Assembly: GCF_014697615.1 (NCBI RefSeq)
Contig: NZ_JACJSD010000014.1
Coordinates: 89,986-153,985, forward strand
Origin: Nostoc sp. FACHB-280
GTDB lineage: Bacteria; Cyanobacteriota; Cyanobacteriia; Cyanobacteriales; Nostocaceae
Direction of reading: 5' to 3'
Length of the DNA stretch: 64,000 bases
Below are positions 28,136 to 37,883 of this stretch, piece by piece (within the stretch, counting starts at the first letter, position 1; each line of letters opens with the position of its first letter). The notes below the pieces were generated by a model that saw only the letters and a list, made by a program, of their open reading frames with translations, was not told the DNA's origin and ran no database searches. The position numbers were made by a program, and so were the translations under genes.

Positions 28136-31100
28136 ATGAATACCCAAAAATTTTCCACCCCTAAAACTGTTGTTTCTTTAATCGATTTCGTTTTTCAGAA
28201 ATATCACGATGAGTTGGCTGTCATTGTAGAAGATCAGCAGTTTACTTACGGTGAATTGCAGCGGCGAACAGAACAGTTATCTCAATATTTAACTGCACAA
28301 GGTTGGCTACAACCAAACAGTTTAGTGGGACTCTGTATTGAACCTTCTTTTGAAATGATCGTTGCAATCTGTGCCATTTTAAAAGCAGGTGCAGCGTTTG
28401 TACCGCTTGATCCTGATTTACCTCGTCAGCGACTCAGCTATATGATTGCTGATGCTAAATTAACTACAATTCTGACACAGCAAAAATTCGCTTTTGACCT
28501 TGAGCCAGCCATGCGGCAGAGTGGTTTGGATGGACAAATGTGTTTTTTAGACACTCCTACTGTCTGGCAACCTTTAACTACATCCTTGGCGTTATCACCC
28601 GTAGAGCCAGAGCAATTAGCATATATAATTTATACATCTGGCTCTACAGGTATACCTAAAGGCGTAATGTTGACCCATCAAGGTTTGCTTAATCTTACAG
28701 AAGCTAGTTGTAGCACTTTTAATATCATACCGGGCTTACGCTTACTTCAATTTGCTTCTATCAGTTTTGATGCCGCAGTTTGGGAAATTTTCACAGCATT
28801 ATGTGGTGGAGCAACTTTGGTATTAGGAGCAAGAGAGCAAATGCTTCCTGGACAACTCTTGGCCAACTTCATCACAAAACATCAGGTGCATTGGGTGATG
28901 CTATCTCCTTCTGTACTTGCAACACTCACACCTTTCCGCAATCACTTAACTGATTTACGTATGGTTGTGGTAGGTGGCGAAGTTTGTCCTGTCTCACTGG
29001 CTCAAGCTTGGGTATCACCCCAAACTCGCTTTTTCAATGCTTATGGCCCAACAGAAATCACTGTTTGCTGCACAATGTACGAGTTTCAGCAACAGGATAT
29101 TAATTTGCCTATTGGTTATGCACTGCCAAATGTAGAGCTATATGTTCTTGATGAAGAGCTTCAACTTTGTCAGCCTGGTGAAAAAGGTGAGCTATATGTA
29201 GGCGGTATGGGAGTAGCCAAAGGCTATCTAGATAAACCGGAAATTACCAGTTCTCGTTTTCTAGATAATCCATTTGGTGTTGGCAAAATTTATAAAACGG
29301 GTGATGTTGTTTATGAAGATGCCGATCATCCAGGATTAGTACACTATGCAGGTAGGTCTGATCATCAGGTAAAAATTCGGGGTAAGCGCATAGAAATAGA
29401 AGCTATTGAGATGATACTGGCTCAACATCCAGGAGTACAGACGAACGCAGTTAAAGCAATTAAAACTACACGTATAGACAGTAGTGATGTACCAGAAAAT
29501 TACGGTATATCAATGCTGGTTGCATACGTCGTTCCGAAAGCTGGGCAGTTTTTGACAGAAAAGCACTTACAACGCTTTGCAGCCGAGCAACTACCAGATT
29601 ATATGGTGCCAACACGTTTTGTGTTTATGGACGAATTGCCTTTGCTACCTAATCGCAGCAAAGTAGACCGAAATGCTTTACCAGAATTGCCTCCAACACC
29701 ATCTTTTGTCACCGATACGATGGATAACTCCATCAAAATTGCGGTAGTGTTTGACGAAGCTTTAGAGTTACCAACTGGAACTTGTAAACCTCACTCTAAT
29801 TTCTTTGAGATGGGTGGTAGTTCCCTGTGCATAGCTCATGTTTTATATGGACTGGAACGGGATTTTGGTGTGACTATTCCTTCTCGGTTAATTTATGAAT
29901 ATCCCACACCATCGGATGTAGCAAGATTATTAGAGCAATTTAAACTCAAAAGTGAAAGTGTCGCTCATGATAGACACATTGATTTAAAGGCAGAAGCTGT
30001 ACTTTCACCAAATTTGAATACATCAATTTGGAAACAACCACCACAAGCTAAATATGACTGTGCATTAATTACAGGTGCAACGGGTTTTCTAGGCGCACAC
30101 TTGCTGGATGAACTGTTGACAAGAGGTAGCTATAGAAAAATCTATTGCTTGATTAGAGCAGAAAACCAAGCGATTGCGATTGAAAGACTACGTACAACCT
30201 TCATACAGTATCAGTTACCAACGGCGAAACTTGAACAGGTAAATGTTCTTAATGGCGATCTCGAACAACCACAGTTGCAACTATCAACACAATTATTTGA
30301 TCAACTGGGTGACGAAGTTGATCAAATTTACCATGTAGCTGCTGATACTAATTACATCAAACCTTACTCATTGATCAAAAAGCCCAATGTTGATGGAACT
30401 GCAAATATCCTGACTTTAGCAGCACATCGTCGGCATAAAACTCTGCATTACTTATCTACTTTGGCTGTTTATGGCTCAATCACTTCATTACTAGGTATAA
30501 ATGATGTCGTAGAAGACCTTGACATTGACCTATGTGAAGGAATTATGTCTGTAGAGTATGGATATGTAAGGTCAAAGTGGGTTGCCGAAAGAATGTTACA
30601 TTCAGCCAGAGAACAAGGATTAGCCGTTTCTATTTATCGTCCAGGTTTTATTTCTGGACACAGACAAACCAAAATCGCTAACCTGAATGATATGTTTTAC
30701 CGCTTTGTGAGTGGTTGTATTCAGATGGGTATGTATCCAGAGTTTCCTGAAAAACGTTGGGTTCCAACACCTGTGGACTATGTGGCTGAAGCGATCGCTC
30801 ATCTTTCACTGGATGCAACATATACTGGTGGCCAGTACAATATCCTTGTCCCTAAAGAAAAAGAATTAAGTCATTTAGAAATATTTGAATACATTGAGGA
30901 GTTGGGCTATCCTCTACAAAAGATTTCGCCAAAAAATTGGTTGAATGCACTTTCTACTCTGCCAACTACGAATCCTTTACATCCCTTAATTTCGTTTTTC
31001 CAAGAGAAAGTTTATCAAGACCGTAGCACTATTTTAGAAGTACACCATCGTACTCCCAACTTCCTGACAGAAAATGTCCTTCAAGCTATCGAGGGTACTA

Positions 31101-31210
31101 ATATTGAATGTCCAGCAATAGACAAAAATCTGATTAGACAATACTTACCCAACTTTGATAGACATTTCTTAACCAGACAATTCCAAAATCCAGCCGCACT
31201 CAATTATTAG
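28136..31210 (+). CDS. Single-module NRPS-like enzyme: adenylation-thiolation-reductase
   Basis: Encodes 1024 aa from ATG 28136, preferred over 28058. The adenylation domain (about 1-520) shows YTSGSTGIPKGV, NAYGPTE, YKTGD and NRSKVDRNAL. The carrier protein (about 540-615) has FFEMGGSSL with the phosphopantetheine Ser. The reductase (about 640-1010) has the Rossmann motif ITGATGFLG and catalytic YVRSK. There is no condensation domain. Such enzymes activate one amino or carboxylic acid, hold it as a thioester and release it by NAD(P)H reduction to an aldehyde or alcohol. The specificity positions read by eye are D-A-W-M-V-V-A-V-C-K, close to phenylalanine codes. No tailoring genes are adjacent. 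Confidence 0.92.
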   Translation: MNTQKFSTPKTVVSLIDFVFQKYHDELAVIVEDQQFTYGELQRRTEQLSQYLTAQGWLQPNSLVGLCIEPSFEMIVAICAILKAGAAFVPLDPDLPRQRLSYMIADAKLTTILTQQKFAFDLEPAMRQSGLDGQMCFLDTPTVWQPLTTSLALSPVEPEQLAYIIYTSGSTGIPKGVMLTHQGLLNLTEASCSTFNIIPGLRLLQFASISFDAAVWEIFTALCGGATLVLGAREQMLPGQLLANFITKHQVHWVMLSPSVLATLTPFRNHLTDLRMVVVGGEVCPVSLAQAWVSPQTRFFNAYGPTEITVCCTMYEFQQQDINLPIGYALPNVELYVLDEELQLCQPGEKGELYVGGMGVAKGYLDKPEITSSRFLDNPFGVGKIYKTGDVVYEDADHPGLVHYAGRSDHQVKIRGKRIEIEAIEMILAQHPGVQTNAVKAIKTTRIDSSDVPENYGISMLVAYVVPKAGQFLTEKHLQRFAAEQLPDYMVPTRFVFMDELPLLPNRSKVDRNALPELPPTPSFVTDTMDNSIKIAVVFDEALELPTGTCKPHSNFFEMGGSSLCIAHVLYGLERDFGVTIPSRLIYEYPTPSDVARLLEQFKLKSESVAHDRHIDLKAEAVLSPNLNTSIWKQPPQAKYDCALITGATGFLGAHLLDELLTRGSYRKIYCLIRAENQAIAIERLRTTFIQYQLPTAKLEQVNVLNGDLEQPQLQLSTQLFDQLGDEVDQIYHVAADTNYIKPYSLIKKPNVDGTANILTLAAHRRHKTLHYLSTLAVYGSITSLLGINDVVEDLDIDLCEGIMSVEYGYVRSKWVAERMLHSAREQGLAVSIYRPGFISGHRQTKIANLNDMFYRFVSGCIQMGMYPEFPEKRWVPTPVDYVAEAIAHLSLDATYTGGQYNILVPKEKELSHLEIFEYIEELGYPLQKISPKNWLNALSTLPTTNPLHPLISFFQEKVYQDRSTILEVHHRTPNFLTENVLQAIEGTNIECPAIDKNLIRQYLPNFDRHFLTRQFQNPAALNY

Positions 31211-31218
31211 TAGTTAAC

Positions 31219-31253
31219 CAGATTCCCAATTTTTATTTAAAATTGGGAATCTG
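31219..31253 (+). terminator. Strong hairpin after the A-T-R gene
   Basis: Starts 9 bp after the stop. The perfect 15-bp stem (CAGATTCCCAATTTT with its complement) has a 5-nt loop, followed by the moderately T-rich ATTCTTCTA. Confidence 0.75.
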
Positions 31254-31319
31254 ATTCTTCTACTTCTACAAAATAATAGGCTGAATAGAGTATCAAAATT
31301 TTTAATTTGTAAATCATAG

Positions 31320-31346
31320 AAAATAGTTAAAAAGTTAACTATTTTT
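31320..31346 (+). terminator. Hairpin with T-tract 25 nt before the kinase start
   Basis: AAAATAGTTAA(AAAG)TTAACTATTTT is an 11-bp stem followed by further Ts. It could back up the preceding terminator, or attenuate the downstream kinase if transcription starts between the two hairpins. Confidence 0.6.
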
Positions 31347-31370
31347 TGTTTATTCACAAAGGTAATAATT

Positions 31371-34300
31371 ATGTTAGCAGTGGATTCAATATCAGGGTAT
31401 GACTTAAACGAAATGCTCCATGAAGGAGATGATACCATTATTTATCGTGCTAGATCAGTATATGACCAACAACCGATTATTCTCAAGATACTAAAAGCTG
31501 ATTATCCTTCCATAGATGCGATCGCTCGTTTGAGACATGAATATAAAATTACCGCTAACCTAGATTTAGCTGGTGTTGTCAAAGCTTTAAGACTAGAAAC
31601 CCACAAAAATCGGCTGGCGATCGTATTTGAAGATATTAATGGCTACTCTTTAAAACAACTGCTAAATCACAGCAAACAAGACCTAAAGAGTTTTATGAGC
31701 ATTGCCATTCAGTTAGCTAAAGCTCTAGTGTCTGTACATAGTTGCCATATTATTCATAAAGATATTAAACCTGCCAACATCATCATTAATCCAGAAACTG
31801 GTATTGTTAAACTTACTGATTTTAGTATTGCTTCACGTCTAGATAAAGAAATACCTCAACTAGCTAACCCCAATCAACTAGAAGGTACTTTGGTTTATAT
31901 GTCTCCAGAACAAACAGGGAGAATGAACCGTAACCTTGACTATCGCAGCGATTTTTACTCTCTTGGGGTGACTTTTTATGAAATACTTACTGAGCAACTA
32001 CCTTTTCAAAGTAATGACCCTCTAGAATTGGTTTACTCTCATATTGCCAAAGAACCTATAGATATTGAAATATTAAACTCCGAAATTCCTAGTGCCATCT
32101 GTTCTCTAGTTAAGAAATTGATGGCAAAAAATGCTGAAGATCGCTATCAAACAGCTAAAGGATTGTTAGCAGACTTAGAAATCTGTCGGGAACAATTAGA
32201 AACAACAGGTAAAATCTCTAATTTTGTACCTGGTCGCTTAGATATTTTAAGCCAATTGCTAATTCCCCAAAAGCTTTATGGTAGAGAAACTCAAGTTAAT
32301 TCACTGTTAGAAGCTTTTGAGCGTGTCAGCCAAGGTAAGCGTGAATTAGTATTAGTTTCTGGCTATTCCGGAATTGGAAAATCTTCAGTAGTTAATGAAG
32401 TCAATAAACCCATCACTCGTGCCAAAGGCTTTTTTATTAGTGGGAAATTTGACCAGTTTCAACGTAATGTTCCATACGCTTCATTTATTCAAGCTTTTAG
32501 TTCATTAATGCGGCAATTGCTAACAGAAGATGACCAAAAGTTTGAAACCTGGCGGCGGAAAATATTAGCAGCTGTGCAGTCCTATGGCAAAGTTATTACT
32601 GATGTGATTCCTGAAGTGGAATTAGTAATCGGCAAACAACCAGACGTAGTTACACTAAGTGCAGCAGAATCACAAAACCGCTTCAATCGTGTTTTTACAG
32701 ATTTTATCCGCGTCTTTGCCACGAAAGATAACCCTTTAGTCATCTTTTTAGATGACTTACAATGGGCTGATTCAGCGACTCTCAAGTTAATAGAATTACT
32801 CATTACTGACCAAAAAACTAAATATTTATTGTTAATTGGTGCTTATCGTAATAATGAAGTTAGCATTACACACCCCTTAATTCAAACTATTGAACAAATT
32901 GGTAAAAAGCATAATATTGTGAACAATATTGTGTTACAAGATTTATCTGTTGACAATTATCATCAATTAGTTGCTGATACACTTCATAATAACTCATTAA
33001 CAATCAAACCTCTAGTAGATTTACTCTACAATAAAACTGCGGGTAATCCATTCTTTTTAACGCAATTATTATTGGTATTACACCAAGAAAACTTATTTGA
33101 ATTTGACTTTCATCTAGGTTCATGGCAGTGGGATATAGAGAAAATTCAAAGCATTGGTATTATTGATCAACGTATCGTAGAATTAATTGCTAACAGAATT
33201 AGAAGCCTGCCGATCGCCACACAAGAAATATTGAAACTGGCTGCTTGTATTGGTAATAGATTTTCCCTAGATATCCTTTCTATTGTTAGTGGTAACTCTC
33301 CAGCAAGTACTGCTAATGATCTGTACTCAGCATTGCAATGTGGATTAATTTTACCTTTGAGTGATGCGTATCGCATCCCCTTAGTTTTTGAACAGGAAGA
33401 ATCTGCTAAACTAACTTTTGATTCTAAGCAAATTACTTATAAATTTTTACATGACCGTATACAACAAGCTGCTTATTCATTAATTCCTGAAAATCAAAAA
33501 CAAGAAACACACTTACAAATAGGGCGTTTGTTACTAGAACAAACACCTGCTGAATTAATTTCCGAAAATGTTTTAGATATTGTTAATCAACTGAATGTTG
33601 GCTGGGACTTATTAAGTGAACAATCCGAAAAATATGAACTAGCCAAACTTAACCTGATTGCAGGCAAAAAAGCCAAAGCAGCTACTGCGTATGAGGCATC
33701 TGCGAAATATTTAAATATAGGTTTAAAACTTTTGGCAGCAGATAGTTGGCGAACTAACTACAAGCTTACATTAGATTTATACACAGAAACCACAGAGATA
33801 GAGTATTTAAATGGTAATTTTGAGCAGTCTAATTATTTAGGCAATACTGCCCTTAATCGCACCAACAATATTCTAGAAAAAGTGAAATTGTATGAAGTAA
33901 AAATGCTGGTTTATATGGCACAAAACCAGATGCCAGAAGTTCTCGATATTGGAGTAAAATCTCTCAAGGAATTAGGCGTAATCTTACCAAATAATCCTAC
34001 ACAATTACACGTTTTATCAGCATTATTTGAAACAAAAATAGCATTGGTAGGTAAACCAATAGAAAAGTTAGCTTTATTACCTGAGATGTCTGATCCTTAT
34101 AAACTAGCCGCTATGCAAATACTATTGCAGATGGTGCCAGCTGCTAGTCAGGCAGGATCTTTTCTATTTCTGTTATCTGTATTGGCAATGGTGAGATTAT
34201 CCATTAAATACGGACAATCGCCTGTTTCAGCTTATGGTTATGCAGCTTACGGCACTGTTTTAACTGATAAATTTAACCAATTTGAAACAGGCTATAAATT

Positions 34301-36761
34301 AGGTAAACTGGCAGTTAAATTGCTAGAAAATATGACTGGTAATTCTCTCAAAGCTACTGTTTACTTTGTACATAACGGTACCATTAGCTTTTATAAAGAG
34401 CCTCTTAAAGATACAATTCCACCACTTTTAGAAGGTATGCAGAGTGGAGTTGAATTAGGCAATATCGAAAATGCTGGTTATTGTGCTGTCATCGCAGGTT
34501 ATCATGCTTTACTGTCTGGAGAAAATTTAGAATCAGTAGAACAGAAAATAGCTGGCTATGTTGATTTAATGCAGAAATTAAAGTTGGAATCGTTAGCAGC
34601 AGCTACCAGCCTTTTTAGGCAAGCAGCTTTAAATTTACGCTCCAAGTCATCGCAAAAAGCTGTATTAATTGGTGAAGCTTTTGATGAAATTACGATGGCA
34701 TCGGAGTTATTAAAAAATTATTCCTTCAAAGGTTTTTATTATGGATGTAAAACTATAGTTTGTTATTTATTTAACGAATATCAATTAGCAGTAGAAAATG
34801 CCATCTTAGCAGAAAAAACTCATGCAGATAACGTAGGATTACTAATTTATACCGCTAATAATTTTTATTACTCCCTGGCTATGACAGCACTCTGTAATCA
34901 AGCTTTACCGACACAAAAGCAGCAGTATTTAAAACAAGTATCTGCTAATCAAAAGCAAATGAAAAAATGGGCGACTCAAGCACCATGTAACTTTCAGCAT
35001 AAATATGAGCTAGTAGAAGCAGAAAGAGCCAGAGTATTAGGTCATTTCCAAGTAGCAACTGAATTGTATGATCGTGCTATTACAGGAGCAAAAAATAATG
35101 GTTATATTGCTGAGGAAGCTTTAGCAAATGAACTCGCAGCCAAATGTTATCTAGAGTTTGGTAAAGAAAAAATTGCCAAAATGTATATGACAGAAGCTTA
35201 TTATGGTTATATTCATTGGGGTGCTGTAGCGAAAGTTCAATATTTAGATGATAACTATAATAATTTAATTATTCGTAGCATAAACCATAAACAATTAGAA
35301 ATAGATGTGACTCGCACGATCGCCACAACAAAAATTAATTATACAAGCACAACAAGTAATAACGATGGTGTTTTAGATTTAGCTACAATATTGAAAGCTT
35401 CTCAAGCAATTAGTGGTGAAATAGTGCTTGATAAACTCCTAGAAAAACTTTTACAGATAATTCTGGAAAATGCTGCGGCTCAAAAGGGTTGCTTGATTTT
35501 ACTGAAAGAGAATGAATTATTCATAGAAGCAATCAATGATATTGATAGTCAGTCAATTATTCTGCCATCAACTCCTATAAAATCAAGTGAAGATATCCCA
35601 GTTTCTCTAATTGAATACGTCGCTAGGAGTCAAGAAGTTTTAGTCATCAATGATGCTATTTCTGAGGCTAATTCTCAAGCTAATTCTTATATTCAAAAGT
35701 ATAAACCAATTTCTATATTGTGTAACCCTATCTTTTATCAGGGTAAGTTTATTGGCATTTTGTACTTAGAAAATAGGCTAATTGCCAGTGCATTTACCAA
35801 AGAGAATATCAAAGTATTAAATTTAATTACCTCTCAAGCAGCAATTTCTTTAGAAAATTCTCGATTATATCAGCAGGCTCAAAACTATGCCAAACAATTA
35901 GAGTCTTCGCTGTCTGATCTGAAGGAAATGCAACTACAATTAGTTCAAAGTGAAAAAATGTCTACTTTAGGTAATTTAGTTTCTGGGATAGCTCATGAAA
36001 TTAATAATCCTATTGGATTTATTATTGGCAATTTAAAACCTGCAAACGAGTATATACAAGACTTGTTAAAGGTAATTGACTTGTATGAAAAATACTATCC
36101 TCAACCAGCACCAGAAATTACTAAAACTCTGCGTGATGTAGATGTGGAATATGTGCGAGAAGATTTACCGAAATTAATTGCTTCTATGCAAGAGGGTGTT
36201 AACCGTATTTATGATGTCAGCTTAAGTTTGCGTACCTTCTCTAGAGGAGATACGCAAAAACCCAGTGTTTGTCATATTCATGAAATTCTCGACAGTACAG
36301 TTTTAATTCTCAAACACCGTCTGAAAGCTTCTCAAGCTCGTCCAGCAATTGAAGTTGTCAAAAATTATGATGATTTACCATCAGTGCGTTGTTTTCCCGG
36401 ACAACTTAGTCAAGTGTTTATGAATTTGATAGCTAATGCTATCGATGCGTTGGATGAGTCAAATTTAGGACGTAAGATGGATGAGATTAAAGCTCATCCC
36501 AATCGCATTACACTTACTACCAAACTCAATGAAGATCATGATAGGGTAATAATTTCTATTCAAGATAATGGGATAGGGATACCTCCCGAAGTTCAACAGA
36601 AGATTTTTGATCATTTATTTACTACTAAACCAGTAGGTAAAGGAACCGGTTTGGGATTAGCGATCGCTCGTCAAATTATCATAGAAAAACACGGTGGAAG
36701 TATTCAGGTAAATTCTCAACCTGGTAAGGGAACAGAGTTTATTATCCAGTTACCGATATAA
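31371..36761 (+). CDS. HstK-type hybrid Ser/Thr kinase-AAA-GAF-histidine kinase
   Basis: Encodes 1796 aa. The Ser/Thr kinase domain (about 9-270) has catalytic HKDIKPANI (Asp131), with DFS instead of DFG at 150-152 and APE-like MSPEQTGRMNR. An AAA/ORC-type ATPase has Walker A GYSGIGKSS (331-339) and LDDLQWADS. A long helical TPR-like region spans about 640-1320. A GAF domain (about 1340-1500) precedes a histidine kinase with H1542 in AHEINNPIG and a GHKL ATPase domain (DNGIGIPPEVQ, GKGTGLGLAI). This matches the HstK family of Anabaena. It lies 160 bp after the A-T-R gene but behind two hairpins. Confidence 0.94.
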   Translation: MLAVDSISGYDLNEMLHEGDDTIIYRARSVYDQQPIILKILKADYPSIDAIARLRHEYKITANLDLAGVVKALRLETHKNRLAIVFEDINGYSLKQLLNHSKQDLKSFMSIAIQLAKALVSVHSCHIIHKDIKPANIIINPETGIVKLTDFSIASRLDKEIPQLANPNQLEGTLVYMSPEQTGRMNRNLDYRSDFYSLGVTFYEILTEQLPFQSNDPLELVYSHIAKEPIDIEILNSEIPSAICSLVKKLMAKNAEDRYQTAKGLLADLEICREQLETTGKISNFVPGRLDILSQLLIPQKLYGRETQVNSLLEAFERVSQGKRELVLVSGYSGIGKSSVVNEVNKPITRAKGFFISGKFDQFQRNVPYASFIQAFSSLMRQLLTEDDQKFETWRRKILAAVQSYGKVITDVIPEVELVIGKQPDVVTLSAAESQNRFNRVFTDFIRVFATKDNPLVIFLDDLQWADSATLKLIELLITDQKTKYLLLIGAYRNNEVSITHPLIQTIEQIGKKHNIVNNIVLQDLSVDNYHQLVADTLHNNSLTIKPLVDLLYNKTAGNPFFLTQLLLVLHQENLFEFDFHLGSWQWDIEKIQSIGIIDQRIVELIANRIRSLPIATQEILKLAACIGNRFSLDILSIVSGNSPASTANDLYSALQCGLILPLSDAYRIPLVFEQEESAKLTFDSKQITYKFLHDRIQQAAYSLIPENQKQETHLQIGRLLLEQTPAELISENVLDIVNQLNVGWDLLSEQSEKYELAKLNLIAGKKAKAATAYEASAKYLNIGLKLLAADSWRTNYKLTLDLYTETTEIEYLNGNFEQSNYLGNTALNRTNNILEKVKLYEVKMLVYMAQNQMPEVLDIGVKSLKELGVILPNNPTQLHVLSALFETKIALVGKPIEKLALLPEMSDPYKLAAMQILLQMVPAASQAGSFLFLLSVLAMVRLSIKYGQSPVSAYGYAAYGTVLTDKFNQFETGYKLGKLAVKLLENMTGNSLKATVYFVHNGTISFYKEPLKDTIPPLLEGMQSGVELGNIENAGYCAVIAGYHALLSGENLESVEQKIAGYVDLMQKLKLESLAAATSLFRQAALNLRSKSSQKAVLIGEAFDEITMASELLKNYSFKGFYYGCKTIVCYLFNEYQLAVENAILAEKTHADNVGLLIYTANNFYYSLAMTALCNQALPTQKQQYLKQVSANQKQMKKWATQAPCNFQHKYELVEAERARVLGHFQVATELYDRAITGAKNNGYIAEEALANELAAKCYLEFGKEKIAKMYMTEAYYGYIHWGAVAKVQYLDDNYNNLIIRSINHKQLEIDVTRTIATTKINYTSTTSNNDGVLDLATILKASQAISGEIVLDKLLEKLLQIILENAAAQKGCLILLKENELFIEAINDIDSQSIILPSTPIKSSEDIPVSLIEYVARSQEVLVINDAISEANSQANSYIQKYKPISILCNPIFYQGKFIGILYLENRLIASAFTKENIKVLNLITSQAAISLENSRLYQQAQNYAKQLESSLSDLKEMQLQLVQSEKMSTLGNLVSGIAHEINNPIGFIIGNLKPANEYIQDLLKVIDLYEKYYPQPAPEITKTLRDVDVEYVREDLPKLIASMQEGVNRIYDVSLSLRTFSRGDTQKPSVCHIHEILDSTVLILKHRLKASQARPAIEVVKNYDDLPSVRCFPGQLSQVFMNLIANAIDALDESNLGRKMDEIKAHPNRITLTTKLNEDHDRVIISIQDNGIGIPPEVQQKIFDHLFTTKPVGKGTGLGLAIARQIIIEKHGGSIQVNSQPGKGTEFIIQLPI

Positions 36762-36965
36762 GCCTGAACCGCAAACAAGTTTTTTCGCCTCAAGTTTAGC
36801 ATGAGTATATTCGTACTAATGAATGTGTCTTTCCTCACAAAATCCTCAACTTTCTCACGTAATATCTATAACCAAACTGATTTTGTCAGCTAATGAATGA
36901 GCATCAGCCAAATACAACTTTTCTAGAACAGTTCGACAAAAATCACAGTCTCATGGAAAGATGGT

Positions 36966-37223
36966 ATGAAAGTTGAACGACCATTATCTCAGGAACCGAC
37001 ACCAGAAGAAGTGCGGGAACTGGAAAAATTGAAAACCATGATTGAACAGTATGTACAAGATGGTGAAATTACCCACCAAGAAATTCAAAATTTCTACTGT
37101 GCTATGTTCGCTCATGGAAAACCTAGTGCAGATCAAATTTACCGTTCACTAGAGTTGTATAGAAACATTGTTGAAGCAAAAATTAATAAACTTGAAGTTT
37201 GGTATGAGCCACCCAGTAATTAA
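36966..37223 (+). CDS. Small hypothetical protein
   Basis: Encodes 85 aa, charged and largely helical (TPEEVRELEKLKTMIEQYVQDGEITHQEIQNF), with a single Cys and no membrane segment. I do not recognise a named family. A 27-codon frame (36893-36976) overlaps its start. It lies 200 bp after the HstK gene and could belong to the same transcript. Confidence 0.6.
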   Translation: MKVERPLSQEPTPEEVRELEKLKTMIEQYVQDGEITHQEIQNFYCAMFAHGKPSADQIYRSLELYRNIVEAKINKLEVWYEPPSN

Positions 37224-37883
37224 TCTGTCTGCATCAATGTGAATTTCATAGCCATTTCGTTACAGAATCACGAAGAACTTGCTGTATTCTGTAGGAAGTG
37301 GCTTTCTATTGATACCATTAGCCAAGCAAGTTATTGAGGAAATTGGTCAATTTAAAAACTGCAAAGACTTTTAACTTAGTTACCTGTCTACTGCTACATG
37401 TCTCATTTAAGTGTAAAGAATTGATAACTTTTTCTAAGCTTAAAATATTAACTTGTTAAAATATAAACATATTTGCTAAATGTTAGCCACAAAGTCTCTC
37501 TTTTTAAATCCTTTATTATTGCTCTGATACTCAGTGATTAGCTTGTAAGATACTTTTACTTAAAAGTATCTTTTTTATTGTGATTATATTTGGTGTAAGA
37601 GTAATCTTTTCCTGATGTTATATTGTGCTTCAGCTAAATTATATAACCAACTTTAAAATTTATCTTGATTAAATTAATAACTGCTATCTTACTTTTTTCT
37701 ACATAGCTTCAAAATTAACAACTATCATCAAGGTTTGCTCTCAAGCGACAAAAATGATATTAGTAACTAATACTGTTGATTGCTTACTTTGTATAAGAGC
37801 CAATTTATCTAGTGGTATATTGACTCTTGTATCAAAATTTTATAAACCTGACAGTTATAAACTAGTATAACAAAATTTAATTA
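37224..37883. other. 660-bp gene-free stretch with an isolated terminator
   Basis: AT-rich. Its only strong structure is the hairpin at 37547-37576, more than 300 bp past the preceding stop codon, so the transcript either has a long 3' tail or an unannotated small RNA ends here. No ORF recognised. Confidence 0.5.
37547..37576 (+). terminator. Rho-independent terminator with no obvious gene
   Basis: AAGATACTTTT(ACTT)AAAAGTATCTT is a perfect 11-bp stem followed by TTTT. The upstream 320 bp contain no ORF. Confidence 0.75.
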
